Below the pieces are notes generated by a model that was not told the DNA's origin, did not search any database, and saw only the letters and a list, made by a program, of their open reading frames with translations. This document shows positions 27,473 through 37,312 of a stretch of DNA of 64,000 nucleotides, piece after piece. The DNA comes from Okeania sp. SIO2C9 (GTDB taxonomy: Bacteria > Cyanobacteriota > Cyanobacteriia > Cyanobacteriales > Microcoleaceae). Each line of letters opens with the position of its first letter. The stretch's first letter is position 1. A program made the position numbers and the translations under genes. The DNA is taken from contig NZ_JAAHGO010000037.1 of assembly GCF_010672455.1 (NCBI RefSeq), forward strand, positions 1 through 64,000. The letters run 5' to 3'.

Positions 27473-28105
27473 ATGGATGCACAAGAATTTCTCAGAAGGT
27501 TGGTCGAAGGAGAAAAAGATTTTCAGAAAGTCGATCTTAGTGGTGTCGATCTTAGTGGTGTCAATCTCAGTGGTTCTTCTGTAAAGCGTCTCGATCTCCG
27601 TTATTCTAATTTTACAAGTGCTAACCTTACAGATACGAACCTTGATTATGTCATCTTTTGCCACTCGAACTTGATAGGAGCTTGCTTGAAGGGGGCAAAT
27701 CTCTATAAGGCAAGTTTTAGCGATTGCGATCTGAGTGGGGCTGATATCAGTAACGCGAACGCAGAAAGAGCAAGCTTTAGCGAGGCTACATTGATTGAAG
27801 CCAACTTAAGGAACACAAATCTTAGAGGAGCCAACTTAAGCAATTCAGATTTGGAACGAGCAAATCTAAGTGGCGCTAATCTTAATGAAGCTTGTCTGTA
27901 CACTGCTTATCTAGTTGATGCAATATTAATTGGGGCTGATTTGACAGATACCGATTTGGAAAACACCGATTTTGAAGGTGCAAACCTAAAAAATGCTAAT
28001 TTCAAAGGTGCAAACTACGATTTAGAAAGAGATATATGTTCTTCTATATATGTTGAAAATGCTATTGTTGGTAATACTACTATGCCTGGTGGAGAAGTTT
28101 TGTAG
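27473..28105 (+). CDS. pentapeptide-repeat protein
   Basis: The 210-residue protein is almost wholly made of A(N/D)Lxx pentapeptides (LSGVDLSGVNLSGS, ANLRNTNLRGANLS), about 30 units, predicted to form a right-handed quadrilateral beta-helix. A short N-terminal helix (MDAQEFLRRLVEGEKDF) and a C-terminal tail without repeats cap it. AGGAG is located seven bases before the ATG. No signal peptide or membrane segment, so it should be cytosolic. Function is unknown; a few members of the family mimic DNA, but nothing here points to that. Confidence 0.85.
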   Translation: MDAQEFLRRLVEGEKDFQKVDLSGVDLSGVNLSGSSVKRLDLRYSNFTSANLTDTNLDYVIFCHSNLIGACLKGANLYKASFSDCDLSGADISNANAERASFSEATLIEANLRNTNLRGANLSNSDLERANLSGANLNEACLYTAYLVDAILIGADLTDTDLENTDFEGANLKNANFKGANYDLERDICSSIYVENAIVGNTTMPGGEVL

Positions 28106-28168
28106 TAAAAGTTTTTGTAAAAATTTTGCTAATGCACTACCATTTATATTACTTAATTTAGCAATAAA

Positions 28169-29689
28169 ATGATTACATAAAAGTTTCGTCGCCAGCTTCG
28201 TAAAGAAGCAAAACTATGGCAAACAGAAGAATTAATTAGCGATCGCCTTTATCAACAACTATCAGAGCGATACCAGTTTGATGCTTTGGAGGAAACTGCC
28301 AGCGCTCGCTTTATTACTATCTTAATTTCTCTCGGTGGTATTCTTTTAGGATTAGGTATTATCACTTTTGTTTCTGCTAACTGGCAACAGTGGTCGCGAG
28401 AAGTAAAAACACTTCTATTATTAACTCTATTTATCTTAGTTAATACCAGCGGTTTTGATCTCTGGCGACAGCCAAATAACGAAGTCACAAGTCAGAAGTC
28501 AGAAGTCAGAAGTGATTTTTTTAACGAGGATTTGAGCTTCGCTCCAAAAATATTTAGCCTTAACCTTAAAATGCAGGGTTTTAGACCCAATTATTTTGAT
28601 AATCTACCGAATACTACCAGTAAAAAACAAAGATTAGGTCACGGACTTTTAATATTTGGAGCATTAATTTTAGGGGCAAATATAGCATTAATGGCTCAAA
28701 TGTTTCATATCGGTGGTTCTCCCTTCGGATTATACATTGTTTGGGGATTGGGAGTTTTGGTAATGGCTTATAGTTTACAACTAGAAAGTCTAGGAATTAT
28801 GGCTATTCTGTTAATAGGATTAGGATATTTCATGGGTTTATCAAGTGTATTTTCTTCTGTGGAATTTTCCTGGTTAGAGGCGATTATCAAATATATGGCT
28901 TTGGTGGCAGCATTTTTGTTAATGTCACTAGCTTATTGGTGCAGTTCCAAGATTATTTTTTTTCTCGCTACATCGATATTATTACTAGCTCTATAAATTA
29001 ATTTGTGGCAATTTTTTTACTTATCAAATAATGGTGTTTGGGGAGCGATCGTCTTGATTTTACCTCTAGCTTTATTATGGGGGTATGACGATACTATTTT
29101 GCCTAAAATAGATAGTCAATTTTTTCAACCATTAGCCAGAAGTTTAGCTATTTGGTATTTGAGTATTGGATTTTTATATTTATCTTTTCGGGGAATTTGG
29201 AATTATGTTTTAACACAAGATTTAAGCGATGGAAGTACATCATTACAGCTTAGTTCGTTGACTTTAATTGAAGTTCTAATATTTATAGGTTTTTCTATTT
29301 GGGAATGGTTTAATTTAGCACGAACCAATAGAACAAATTCTCATCGTTGGCAATTAGATTCAGTCAGTAGTGTGATTTTGGGCTTCATTGTTGTAACTAC
29401 AATATTATGTTTCTGGCATTTGAGTATCAATGAAATTCCAGAAATAGCAACTTTTATCATAAATATAGAAATGTTTCTCTTAGCAACAGGTTTAATTAGA
29501 ATTGGATTGATGCGAGGAATAAGAGGAGGTTTCTGGGGTGGTTTAGTATTACTAACTTTACAAATTATCTGTCGCACTTTTGAGTATAATACTGGATTAT
29601 TACTTAAATCTTTTGTATTTATTTTATGTGGTGTAGGAGTTATAGTTGCTGGTTTATGGTTTGAACGTCATTTATTATCTAAGAATTAA
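28169..29689 (+). pseudogene. DUF2157 membrane protein with two in-frame stops
   Basis: DUF2157 proteins are polytopic membrane proteins, usually followed by a GDYXXLXY-domain gene, as here. The frame is continuous over 507 codons from an ATG at 28169, but has TAA at codon 4 (28178-28180) and TAA at 28994-28996. No frameshift is present. KFRRQLRKEAKLWQTEELIS is the typical cytosolic start, ISLGGILLGLGIITFVSANW the first helix, and about ten more hydrophobic helices follow to 29689. A run of AAGTCAG repeats (28483-28514) is read in frame as TSQKSEVRSDF in a loop. Without readthrough only fragments can be made; a TTG at 28286 could restart translation. Role unknown. Confidence 0.8.
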
Positions 29690-30364
29690 CTAGCTATCAG
29701 CTATCAGCTATTAGCTAGCCTCCTGCGGAGGAACTGCGTTAACAGCCTAAAAATTTGTGTATAGATAATGGTATCTGTTTGCGGAGTATTCCGGACCGAA
29801 ACGCTTTTTAATGCCAATTTTATTTGAGGTTGTAAGAATTAGGTGTGAAGTATTGAGTGTTATAACAATTTGATAAATATTTGCTACAAATAACTAGGTT
29901 ATTTCTTAGGAGTTAAAGGGCAAATGGCTATCCGTGCCTACTGCCCTTATTATTCGTAACATTCATTCTTTTTCCAAATTGGTATTATAACAATAGCCAG
30001 AATCGTTAGGAGTTATGCTAATGATCAATCTTAGACTAGGCAATGTTTTTTCCACTGTTCCCTATTCTACCAATTTGAGAAAAGAATGCTATATTTAAGT
30101 GACACTTTAATTATTAAGTAATTAACATAGACTGAATATTTTTTTTGATAATTATTAGCCAGTTATTGTTAATTATTCTTATTTTTACCTCTCCCTGTAC
30201 GGACGCCCTTATGCAACGTCCCTACCCACTCCCCTATTTCCCCTCCACCGGAGGGGTTAGGGGTGGGTCCCCCGCAATGCGAAAATGTAGCAAACATTTA
30301 TCAAATTGCTACTCCCTGTTCCCTATTCCCTATTCCCTGTCCCCTAAAAAAAGAGAGAATTAAC
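29690..30364. other. gene-free gap inside the DUF2157/GDYXXLXY pair
   Basis: The two genes are normally adjacent, so this 675-bp gap looks like later invasion. It contains an AGCTATC repeat run at ~29692, a degenerate short dispersed repeat TTTGCGGAGTATTCCGG at 29778-29794 and CTCCC-rich repeats near 30190-30260. No gene is seen. Confidence 0.5.
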
Positions 30365-31072
30365 ATGAAAATCATCAATCCTTTTAATCAAAACAATTCA
30401 TCAACTAAAAAATCTGATTATTATGAAGAATTAAACCCACCTATTAATCAAACAAAACCTTCAAAAAATCAGATGCCAATTTGGCGATTTATTTTGCCAT
30501 GAACTGTACAGTTAGCATTAATTTTGTCAATTCCAGCTCAAGCTATTTATACTACGATTACAGGTAGAACAGTAGTTTTGCAAACTGTACCTGTAGACCC
30601 CTACGATTTTTTGCGAGGTTATTATCAAGTTTTAAATTATGATATATCCCGCAAAGATAATTTGAGTAAACTTCCTGGTTGGAATAAATTTGAATTAGAA
30701 AGTTCAGGAAAACTTTCTACACAAAATCAAACTGATATTTATGTGATTTTAACTGCACCGGAAACAACAGAAAATTTAGACATTTCCAAAGCATGGAAAC
30801 CTATAGATGTAAGTGCAAAACAGCCTCAAAATTTGCCAGATAATCAAATAGCTATTCAAGGAAAATTTAATGGTTGGACAGTTAAATATGGCTTGGAAAC
30901 TTATTATATGCCTGAAGATAAACGCGAAGATATTAATCAGGATATTCAAACAGCACAAACTACTGTTAATTTAGAAGGTAAAATACCTTTTGTAGTAGAA
31001 GTAAAAGTTAGTTCTCAAGGCCAAGCAGTACCTATTAGTTTATGGGTACGCGATCGCAACTACAAGTTTTAA
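30365..31072 (+). pseudogene. GDYXXLXY-domain protein with in-frame TGA
   Basis: The frame runs from ATG 30365 to 31072 (236 codons) and is interrupted only by TGA at 30500-30502, just where the membrane helix starts (WRFILP-stop-TVQLALILSIPAQA). The domain signature is seen in VDPYDFLRGYYQVLNY. The remaining sequence is well kept to the end (ISLWVRDRNYKF). It is the usual partner of the upstream DUF2157 gene; both are interrupted by nonsense codons only. The function of the pair is not known. A TTG at 30524 could restart translation after the stop. Confidence 0.8.
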
Positions 31073-31255
31073 TTGAATGTAGTGGGAGCATCTTGCTCCC
31101 GTCCATGAAGGAGATGGCGACCGCTATCTTAAAATTCCGGCTTTGGGGGAGTAGGGGAGTAGGGGAGTATAGTTATAAATATATACTATATAACCGGATT
31201 CTATATAAAAGCTAAAGTCTTCTTCCTTGTTCCTTGTTCCTTCTTCCTTACCTGA

Positions 31256-31804
31256 TTAAAATTCCGGTGCCCAAACCTCAGCAACAGCTAACTCCCACCC
31301 TGGTAACAATTATGGTACTTGTAAAACATCCCCATCCCCAAGCACAACTTTCTCCGTATTGGGGCGATATACTTCCATTGTGCGAGTGCGGGGGTCTACT
31401 AATACTCCTACAGTCGTACCATAAGTGAGAAACTGTTGAATTTTCTCTTGGAGTTTGGTTACAGAATCAGTTTTAGATTTGACTTCAAAAATTAGGTCTG
31501 GAACTATTTCGGAATAATTTTCTGTAGTTTGAGGTAGGCGATCGCCGCGAATAAAAGCTGCATCCGGTGCGCGAACATCTCCATCTGCATTTGGCAGACG
31601 AAAACCTGCACTAGAAGCTGTCACCCTACCTAGTTTCCGAGGTCGCACCCAGTTTAATAATAGGGTGATAATCATTGCTGCTACTTCATCTGATTCTAAA
31701 CCTGACGGACTCATAACGATGATTTCTCCTCCTACTAATTCCATTTGATGGTCTGGGTGTTCTGTGGTTAATTTTTCTAGGTCTTTTATTGTTAAATTTG
31801 GCAT
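31256..31804 (-). pseudogene. Uma2-family nuclease-like protein with in-frame TAA
   Basis: Uma2 (DUF820) proteins have a PD-(D/E)XK-like fold and are greatly expanded in cyanobacteria; their role is unknown. The typical pattern is seen: MELVGGEIIVMSPSG, VRAPDAAFI (catalytic Asp), PDLIFEVKS (Glu-Val-Lys), VGVLVDPRTRTMEVYRP. The frame is stopped by TAA at 31310-31312 after GDVLQVP, yet the following codons LLPGWELAVAEVW are the normal C-terminus of the family, running to a second TAA at 31256. The shorter 164-residue form may still fold, so it might be a slightly truncated live gene. Confidence 0.75.
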
Positions 31805-31945
31805 GGTTATTAAAATTATTTCCCAATATAAATATTATGTCATTTCTTTAGTAGTGGGAGCATCTTGCTCCCGTGCATGAGCTAGATGGCGAATGCTATA
31901 TTAAAATTCCGGCGTTAGGGGAGTAGGGGAGTATAGTTATAAACA
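31805..31945. other. repeat copy with unoccupied counterpart upstream
   Basis: GTGGGAGCATCTTGCTCCCG (31853-31872) and the segment GGAGTATAGTTATAAA repeat sequence found at 31081-31195. Comparison shows that the element at 31946-32058 interrupts the second copy. Confidence 0.6.
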
Positions 31946-32058
31946 CAGGACTTACGCAAATCAACCTTAAAAACGCCATATGTAGGGGCGTTTGCGGAGC
32001 ATGACCTTAGGAAATGGCATTCGCCCTCACTGGATTTAGTTTCCGTGCGTAAGTCCTG
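31946..32058. repeat. MITE-like element, CAGGACTTACGCA ends, AAACA target duplication
   Basis: Perfect 13-bp inverted ends CAGGACTTACGCA (31946-31958) and TGCGTAAGTCCTG (32046-32058) are flanked by the direct repeat AAACA (31941-31945, 32059-32063). The uninterrupted sequence TTATAAACATATACT exists near 47115 (minus strand), and a near-identical one at ~31172. Inside, a short repeat (TTTGCGGAGCATGACC) is itself inserted in a 28-bp-type palindrome. Confidence 0.85.
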
Positions 32059-32230
32059 AAACATATACTATATAACCGGATTCTATATAAAAGCTAAAGT
32101 CTTCTTCCTTCTTCCTTCTTCCTTCTTCCTTCTTCCTTCTTCCTTGCCTAGTTTTTTCATAGAGCATTGACTTCATCAAAGAATAACGATATTATGCAAT
32201 AGCTTAAAAAGCATACTATTTAGATAGACA

Positions 32231-33655
32231 ATGAAAGTAAAACCTTTAACCGTTGGTCCGATCCTGGGTGCAGTCACGGGTGACACTGCACGCATATTTG
32301 GTCGTGGTGAATATAAACTCTCTAGAAACAAAAAAAGTGTTCTCCCTTGTGTAGGAGTCGCCCGAATTCGGGCCCTAGACTCCTCAGACTATGACCCCCC
32401 CATCTTCTTCAAGATGTCTCCTGCTTTTGATACCTCCGGAGTAGCAGTATTCGACGAACTATCCTCAGAAACAGAGTATGAATATCAAATTGGCTATTTT
32501 TTGCAAAAAAAAGAGGAAGTAGACCAAGCAAACATAAACCTTGATTGGTCGAAAGCACATACCAAGCAATTTCAGACTGCTTCCACAGATCCGAAAAAGA
32601 GTCGCTCATTTATTTTTGGTTCTTGTCGTTATCTGCTAAAATTATTTGGTTCTTGGTTTGACGATCGCGGCGACAAAACTTTTGAATCTATTCTCAAACA
32701 AATAAACTCTGGTACAACTACTAATTCCTTGCTCATGGTAGGAGACCAAATTTATGCCGACGACCTCAATGCTATCGGTGCAGATCGCACAATTGAGGAG
32801 TTTTTTAGTCGCTATCAAGAGACCTTTACCCAACCCCATATTCGCGAACTGATGGGGCAAATTCCTACCTACATGACTCTTGACGACCACGAAATTGAGG
32901 ATAATTGGCCGTCCAAAGCGTCGCCGAAGGATTGGGTGACTCTATTCCCTGTAGCAATTCATGCTTACATTACCTATCAGATGAGTCACAGTCCGTTATT
33001 TGAGATTGTAGATGACAAAGCTGATGTTATTGGTTCGCCCTCAAAACTCTGGTACAAATTTACAGACGGATGCTGTGACTTTTTTGTAACCGATACCCGC
33101 ACAGAACGTCACGAAGCAGAATCATGCGATCCAGCATTTGAAGAGCGAGAAATAATTAATGAAGATCAGTTTGAAGCTTTAAAAAAATGGCTAGCAGATG
33201 GGTCAGAGCGAGTAAAGTTTGTTGCCTCTGCAGTTCCATTTTTCCCAGACTTTAAAAATACAGAGCTAGATAAATGGAGTGGATATTTGCACCAACGCAC
33301 CGAACTTTTGGAATTTATCCGCACCAATAAAATTAAACGGGTAGTTTTTCTATCTGGTGACGTACATTGTTCTATGTCAGCGGAGTTACTTTGCGAAGAA
33401 GACCCAGATTTTAAAATTATTTCTCTGATATCATCGGCTTTTTTCTGGCCTTACCCTCATAAAAGTGGTAGTTTCCAGTTATCAGGAAAGCTGAAAACTA
33501 CTTCATTAACATCTCATAGCTATACTGTAACAAATGCCGGACCTGCCCATTTCGATGACAATTTTTCGCGGGTGACTTGCGATTTGAATTCCTTGAAGTT
33601 TCAGGTTTTTCAAAGATTAGGGAAGTTATTAGGAGAAAAAGAACATAGTTTTTGA
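32231..33655 (+). CDS. PhoD-like metallophosphatase
   Basis: The 474-residue protein resembles the PhoD/alkaline phosphatase D superfamily. A beta-rich N-terminal part (residues 1-115) precedes the calcineurin-like core with FIFGSCRY (~125), LLMVGDQIYADD (~170), TLDDHEIEDNW (~217), TDTRTERH (~295) and FLSGDVHCS (~375), which together supply the metal ligands. No signal peptide is evident, unlike classical secreted PhoD, so it may act in the cytosol on phosphodiester or nucleotide-like substrates. No phosphate-regulation box can be identified upstream by eye. It stands alone. Confidence 0.85.
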   Translation: MKVKPLTVGPILGAVTGDTARIFGRGEYKLSRNKKSVLPCVGVARIRALDSSDYDPPIFFKMSPAFDTSGVAVFDELSSETEYEYQIGYFLQKKEEVDQANINLDWSKAHTKQFQTASTDPKKSRSFIFGSCRYLLKLFGSWFDDRGDKTFESILKQINSGTTTNSLLMVGDQIYADDLNAIGADRTIEEFFSRYQETFTQPHIRELMGQIPTYMTLDDHEIEDNWPSKASPKDWVTLFPVAIHAYITYQMSHSPLFEIVDDKADVIGSPSKLWYKFTDGCCDFFVTDTRTERHEAESCDPAFEEREIINEDQFEALKKWLADGSERVKFVASAVPFFPDFKNTELDKWSGYLHQRTELLEFIRTNKIKRVVFLSGDVHCSMSAELLCEEDPDFKIISLISSAFFWPYPHKSGSFQLSGKLKTTSLTSHSYTVTNAGPAHFDDNFSRVTCDLNSLKFQVFQRLGKLLGEKEHSF

Positions 33656-34113
33656 CAATAAGCAATCAGCACTCAGCAATCAGCAGTAAATGTTTAGAAG
33701 GGGTTCTGTTATATCATGTCCGGTTGAACAGTGATAAATAAATAACTACGGAGTCCTGAGGACTCCGTAGTCAGGAGTCAGGAGGAAAGAGGGAAGAAAG
33801 AAGAACAACTAGAGTTGAAGGAGAAAGTTTTTTTATAACTAATTATCCGGACATGATATTACCCCTCCGTACACCTTCCGGTTTATAGAAACCAGTAATC
33901 TCGTAGGGTGTGTTAACGAAGTGTAACGCACCGCCAAATCTATAATGTTTCGGTGGGTTAGCGTCAGCGTAACCCTACTATTTTTTTTTACACTTGAATT
34001 AAGTCATTAATTTCTGATGAATTCCAATCAGATAAAAGCCAACGATTTTTATCTGTGTATGTAAATCTAAAGCTAGGATTTTGATAACTGATAACTGAGA
34101 ACTGATCACTGAA
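33656..34113. other. intergenic: MITE-like element and toxin-gene fossil
   Basis: Positions 33712-33858 form an element with ends TATCATGTCCGG/CCGGACATGATA flanked by TTA on both sides. Positions ~33985-34080 are a decayed copy of the middle of the gene at 37313-37750 (TCCAATCAGATAAAAGCCAA and following), that is, the remnant of the toxin candidate next to the decayed Panacea copy. Confidence 0.65.
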
Positions 34114-34480
34114 TTAAGCCTCCACCATCTCAGAATAGAAAGCTTTCATATCTGACTGAGAAATAATATTATTCGATGGTTGAGCAGGTTCTAAATCTTT
34201 TCTTGTTCTGGTTTCAGCGATCGCTACTGATAACTGATAACTGAAATGGTGGAATATCCCGATAATTGTAAGGTTTATATTCATTCCAAACATCACGAAT
34301 AATAGGTCCAGAAACCCAAGCTTCAATATCTTGAAAAAACAGTGGTTTATTTCTAAATACTAAACTCCAAGCTTGTGCGTAATATACAAGTTTTTGTAGT
34401 TTAAAAGGAGAGATTGTATCCCCTGCTTCTCTGTCAATACGACATAAAAAATAGCGAGCTATATCAAGGGAATTTTTCAT
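34114..34480 (-). pseudogene. Panacea (SocA-like) antitoxin, internally deleted copy
   Basis: The first ~76 codons (MKNSLDIARYFLCRIDREAG ... YKPYNYRDIP) and the last ~30 (RKDLEPAQPSNNIISQSDMK) match the intact gene at 37751-38206. About 170 bp between them have been lost and a TGATAACTGATAACTGA repeat lies at the junction (~34225-34246). The frame is different on the two sides. Immediately upstream is the HEPN gene (5-bp gap). Confidence 0.85.
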
Positions 34481-34485
34481 AGGTT

Positions 34486-35568
34486 TTATTCTACTGAATC
34501 TTCAACTATTATATAAATTTTCAATCCTTTTTTAGCATCTATATCAAACTTTAAACCAACTTCAGCTTCACTGGTTATTTCTATATTTTCATGGGAAATA
34601 TCATTAATTTGAATACTCTCAATTTTAGCCAAGCGACAATATGAAGATGTTTCGCTGACTAAAAAAACATTTGTTTCTATAGACAAGCTACTATTATTAA
34701 TTCTTGCTACTGCTGCCTTTGGCTTTTTAAACCATTCTGTAATTTCACCAATTTCTTTAGCTTTACCTGTGGAAGTTTGCTTTTGAATTATCTGATAAGT
34801 TACTAATTCTGCTAATGCTTGACATAAAGCCTTAATAAAATCACCTAAATCTAGTAATTCTTGGGTTCCCAGAATCTCATCAACAACTCCGTGAGCTGCT
34901 TCATTTCTATAGGAAATTAATTGATTAAGTTCTCCTTCAACAGCGTTTTTAAGTTCTTTTTCAGCAATGTTTTTATTTCCTCTAATTTCTTCTATAATAT
35001 GGATTACTTTTCTGTGTTTTATTACCCATTTCCAGGTATTACCTATTCCAGCATCAGTGAATAATTTTTCTAGTATATCTTTCCGTAAATTCTGGTCATG
35101 CAAAAGAAAAGCTTGTGGTAGTAATTCATAATTTTTATTTTCACCTGTTGTTCCATAAAATAGACCTATAATCACCTGGTTTTCAGATAGGTCTTTAAAT
35201 CTATCTTTTTTAAATTCCAGCAATATACGCCCCACACCTTCTCGATGAGTATTTTGAATTTTCTCATCTAATTCTAAATAATTTTCTACTAGCTGTGGTA
35301 AATATTGTAGCCAAGTTGATATTAACTCTTCTACAAAACGTTCATAAATAGCATACAAACGGGTTACTACTGCACAATGTTCGTATAATTTCCACTGCTT
35401 TTCATTTGGAGTTCCTTTTAATAACTCAATAATTTCTTGATTATCTTTTGATTGCTGTCTATTTACTATTCCCTTCTCTGCAATTTTTCTAAGTCTATTA
35501 TTAGTTTGAATAATTGCTCGAATACTATTAATATTTACATTGACAATTTCCAGGAGATTATCAAACAT
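34486..35568 (-). CDS. HEPN-domain putative RNase (MAE_28990/MAE_18760-like)
   Basis: The 360-residue protein resembles the MAE_28990/MAE_18760 group of HEPN proteins. The HEPN RNase motif Arg-x4-His is present in SYRNEAAHGVV near residue 221. An alpha-helical N-terminal region (YEHCAVVTRLYAIYERFVEELI) and a beta-rich C-terminal domain (~285-360) surround it. HEPN RNases cut RNA in toxin-antitoxin and phage-abortive systems. It begins six bases after the stop of the DUF262 gene, so the two are translated from one message and probably work together. Start: ATG. Confidence 0.75.
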   Translation of the reverse strand: MFDNLLEIVNVNINSIRAIIQTNNRLRKIAEKGIVNRQQSKDNQEIIELLKGTPNEKQWKLYEHCAVVTRLYAIYERFVEELISTWLQYLPQLVENYLELDEKIQNTHREGVGRILLEFKKDRFKDLSENQVIIGLFYGTTGENKNYELLPQAFLLHDQNLRKDILEKLFTDAGIGNTWKWVIKHRKVIHIIEEIRGNKNIAEKELKNAVEGELNQLISYRNEAAHGVVDEILGTQELLDLGDFIKALCQALAELVTYQIIQKQTSTGKAKEIGEITEWFKKPKAAVARINNSSLSIETNVFLVSETSSYCRLAKIESIQINDISHENIEITSEAEVGLKFDIDAKKGLKIYIIVEDSVE

Positions 35569-35574
35569 TCTGAA

Positions 35575-36738
35575 TTATTCTCCAATCACTCGTAAAAGCA
35601 TATTGTCAAATAGTTCGATTCTTGTTTTAATATCAGCTTTTGTTTTTCCACCACCTGTGAAAAGACGTAATTTATCTTCTTCAAGTAATTTTTTTGTTTC
35701 TTCTATAACTCTATTTTTGTTAGAAATTAATAATTCTGCGTTTGATAAATGTTTACTTAATCCAACCATTACAGCATCATAATAAGCTTTATAAGAAACT
35801 TGCTTTTTGGCACCAAAAGGTTTAAATAAAGTTTTTTCATAGAGTTGATTAGCTAACTCGATAGTTTCTAAAAAAATCTCTCTTAGCAATTCAATATCTT
35901 TATCGGAGAATTGGGTACTTTTTATCATATAAAAGTCTAGAAAATCTTCCATTTGACCGCGGAAATAATCTTTGTTTCTCAGAGCAAAAAAACGTAGCAC
36001 TAATTCAGCATCTTCCATTTTTTTGTAGAGATTATTTTTTTCCAAGTCGGGGCTATCATTTTCTTTAGGTATTCCCCAAGCTTCAGCAAATATAGGATGA
36101 CGCGATAATTCAAGCAATAGCTCATCAAATTTTCCATAATACAAACAATTTCTTACTTCCTGTTTACTTAAATCTACTCCCCCAGTATTAAAGCGTTCAA
36201 AGGTCTGCTGTTTTAAAAACATTGCTTCTTCAGGGTCAGCTGTTGACTCTGTAATAATTACAATAGTTGATATAGAACGACGGTCTATTCCTGCTCGAAT
36301 TATTGGATTAAGTTCTTGATAAGTAAGCCCATTTAATTCTGACCAAAGTTCTAATCCTGTTAACTTTAATTTATTTTCATAAAAATCTTTAATAGCTGTA
36401 ATTCTTTGTTGACCATCCATAACTTCATAGGAATTATAAGTTTGCTCATAAAGAATAATTGGAGGTATGGGAATATTAACAAGAAATGATTCAATTAAAC
36501 GAGATTGCTTTTGTTTATCCCAACGGCTTCTTCTTTGATAAAATGGTTGTATATTCATATAGCCAGGCTTTTTTAATGCCTCGACAAAACTTGGTAGTTT
36601 TTCTCTGTTAACTTCAGTAAGTATTCTTTTTTCTCTAGAATGATACTTGGCAACAATATCAGTTGTAGGCTTGCCGTTTTTTGTTTTTGCTGTAGCTTTT
36701 TCTTGCCACATTTTTTGTTCAATTGGTAATAGTGACAT
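35575..36738 (-). CDS. DUF262 ParB/GmrS-like protein
   Basis: The 387-residue protein has the DUF262 core: RRSRWDKQKQSRLIESFLVN, IPPIILYE and the signature VMDGQQRITAI near residue 107, a ParB-like NTPase/nuclease fold. DUF262 proteins include the GmrS half of type IV restriction enzymes and occur with HEPN partners in defence cassettes. AAGGAAA precedes the ATG. The N-terminus has extra basic residues (KATAKTKNGKPT). Linked by 6 bp with the downstream HEPN gene, it is probably the sensor or regulator of a two-gene defence module. The target (modified DNA or RNA) is unknown. Confidence 0.8.
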   Translation of the reverse strand: MSLLPIEQKMWQEKATAKTKNGKPTTDIVAKYHSREKRILTEVNREKLPSFVEALKKPGYMNIQPFYQRRSRWDKQKQSRLIESFLVNIPIPPIILYEQTYNSYEVMDGQQRITAIKDFYENKLKLTGLELWSELNGLTYQELNPIIRAGIDRRSISTIVIITESTADPEEAMFLKQQTFERFNTGGVDLSKQEVRNCLYYGKFDELLLELSRHPIFAEAWGIPKENDSPDLEKNNLYKKMEDAELVLRFFALRNKDYFRGQMEDFLDFYMIKSTQFSDKDIELLREIFLETIELANQLYEKTLFKPFGAKKQVSYKAYYDAVMVGLSKHLSNAELLISNKNRVIEETKKLLEEDKLRLFTGGGKTKADIKTRIELFDNMLLRVIGE

Positions 36739-36804
36739 TTTTTTTCCTTAAATTTGAACTCTAATTTATGATTGTATAAGTATTTTTTTATTATGGTCAA
36801 AAGT

Positions 36805-36960
36805 TTAAAGTTTTGTTTTACCTTGTTTAAACTCGGCGATTGCTTCGTCGGCAAGTTGGGCGAGTTGGTCTTGAGAATTAGCAAAATTTTCTGCCCATCT
36901 TTTTTCATCTTGCTTATTGTTAATGCTCAGGTATCCTACTGGAGTCTTAAGCTGCAATAA
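36805..36960 (-). pseudogene. antitoxin C-terminal fragment
   Basis: On the minus strand KRWAENFANSQDQLAQLADE is followed by AIAEFKQGKTKL and a stop at 36805. The pattern (W...FA.S...LAKLADEALAE...GKT) is typical of the C-terminal half of a widespread cyanobacterial antitoxin family associated with PIN toxins. The N-terminal half is missing and has been replaced by the PIN fragment. Confidence 0.55.
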
Positions 36961-37254
36961 GTACGCCAGAATCTATATAAGTTTTGGTGAGATTCACTGC
37001 GTTTCACCCCGACTTTCTGATATTTCTTCTTCTATTTCATCCCAAGTTAGTAACTTAGATTTCTCAGTCAGTGCTTGACAACGAATTTCCCATAATTTTT
37101 TACCCATATCTGTTTTAGGTTGATAAATATTTGCCTGGTTAATTTCCTGGTTTTGTCGATAAAGTTGTTCGACTAAATCTAATACTTATTGCTGTTTTTC
37201 TAATGGTAATTTACGCCATTTATCCAGTAACTTTTGTTCGCTATTCTTTAATTT
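36953..37254 (-). pseudogene. VapB-like antitoxin fossil plus PIN start fragment
   Basis: The antitoxin frame (36994-37254) reads LLDKWRKLPLEKQQ, TAA (37186-37188), VLDLVEQLYR and PKTDMGKKLWEIR ... LLTWDEIEEEISESRGETQ. The family normally has KQQEVLD, so the TAA stands at a Glu codon. The stop overlaps a GTG at 36997 that starts the PIN toxin fragment NLTKTYIDSGVLIAA, which ends after ~15 codons. The last 37 antitoxin residues and the junction are homologous to the ApeA tail and PIN start at 38698-38860. Confidence 0.75.
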
Positions 37255-37312
37255 TTATCCTGCTTTTTCTATTTTGAATATATGATAACCACGAATATTA
37301 TTCCCATCTCAA
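37255..37312. other. short spacer with no feature seen
   Basis: Remnant sequence between the decayed antitoxin and the toxin candidate; AT-rich, nothing recognised. Confidence 0.4.

Noticed and set aside
30145-30502. Two short frames before the GDYXXLXY gene
   Set aside because: They read through CCCTATTCC-type repeats and the start of the real gene; the second merely shares that gene's first part.
28169-31804. A genetic code in which TAA or TGA is sense
   Set aside because: Many intact genes here end in TAA or TGA at the family's normal length, so general reassignment is excluded; only local readthrough remains possible.
36772-36960. Frame on the plus strand upstream of DUF262
   Set aside because: The minus strand there encodes an antitoxin fragment with recognisable residues; the plus-strand frame is its shadow.
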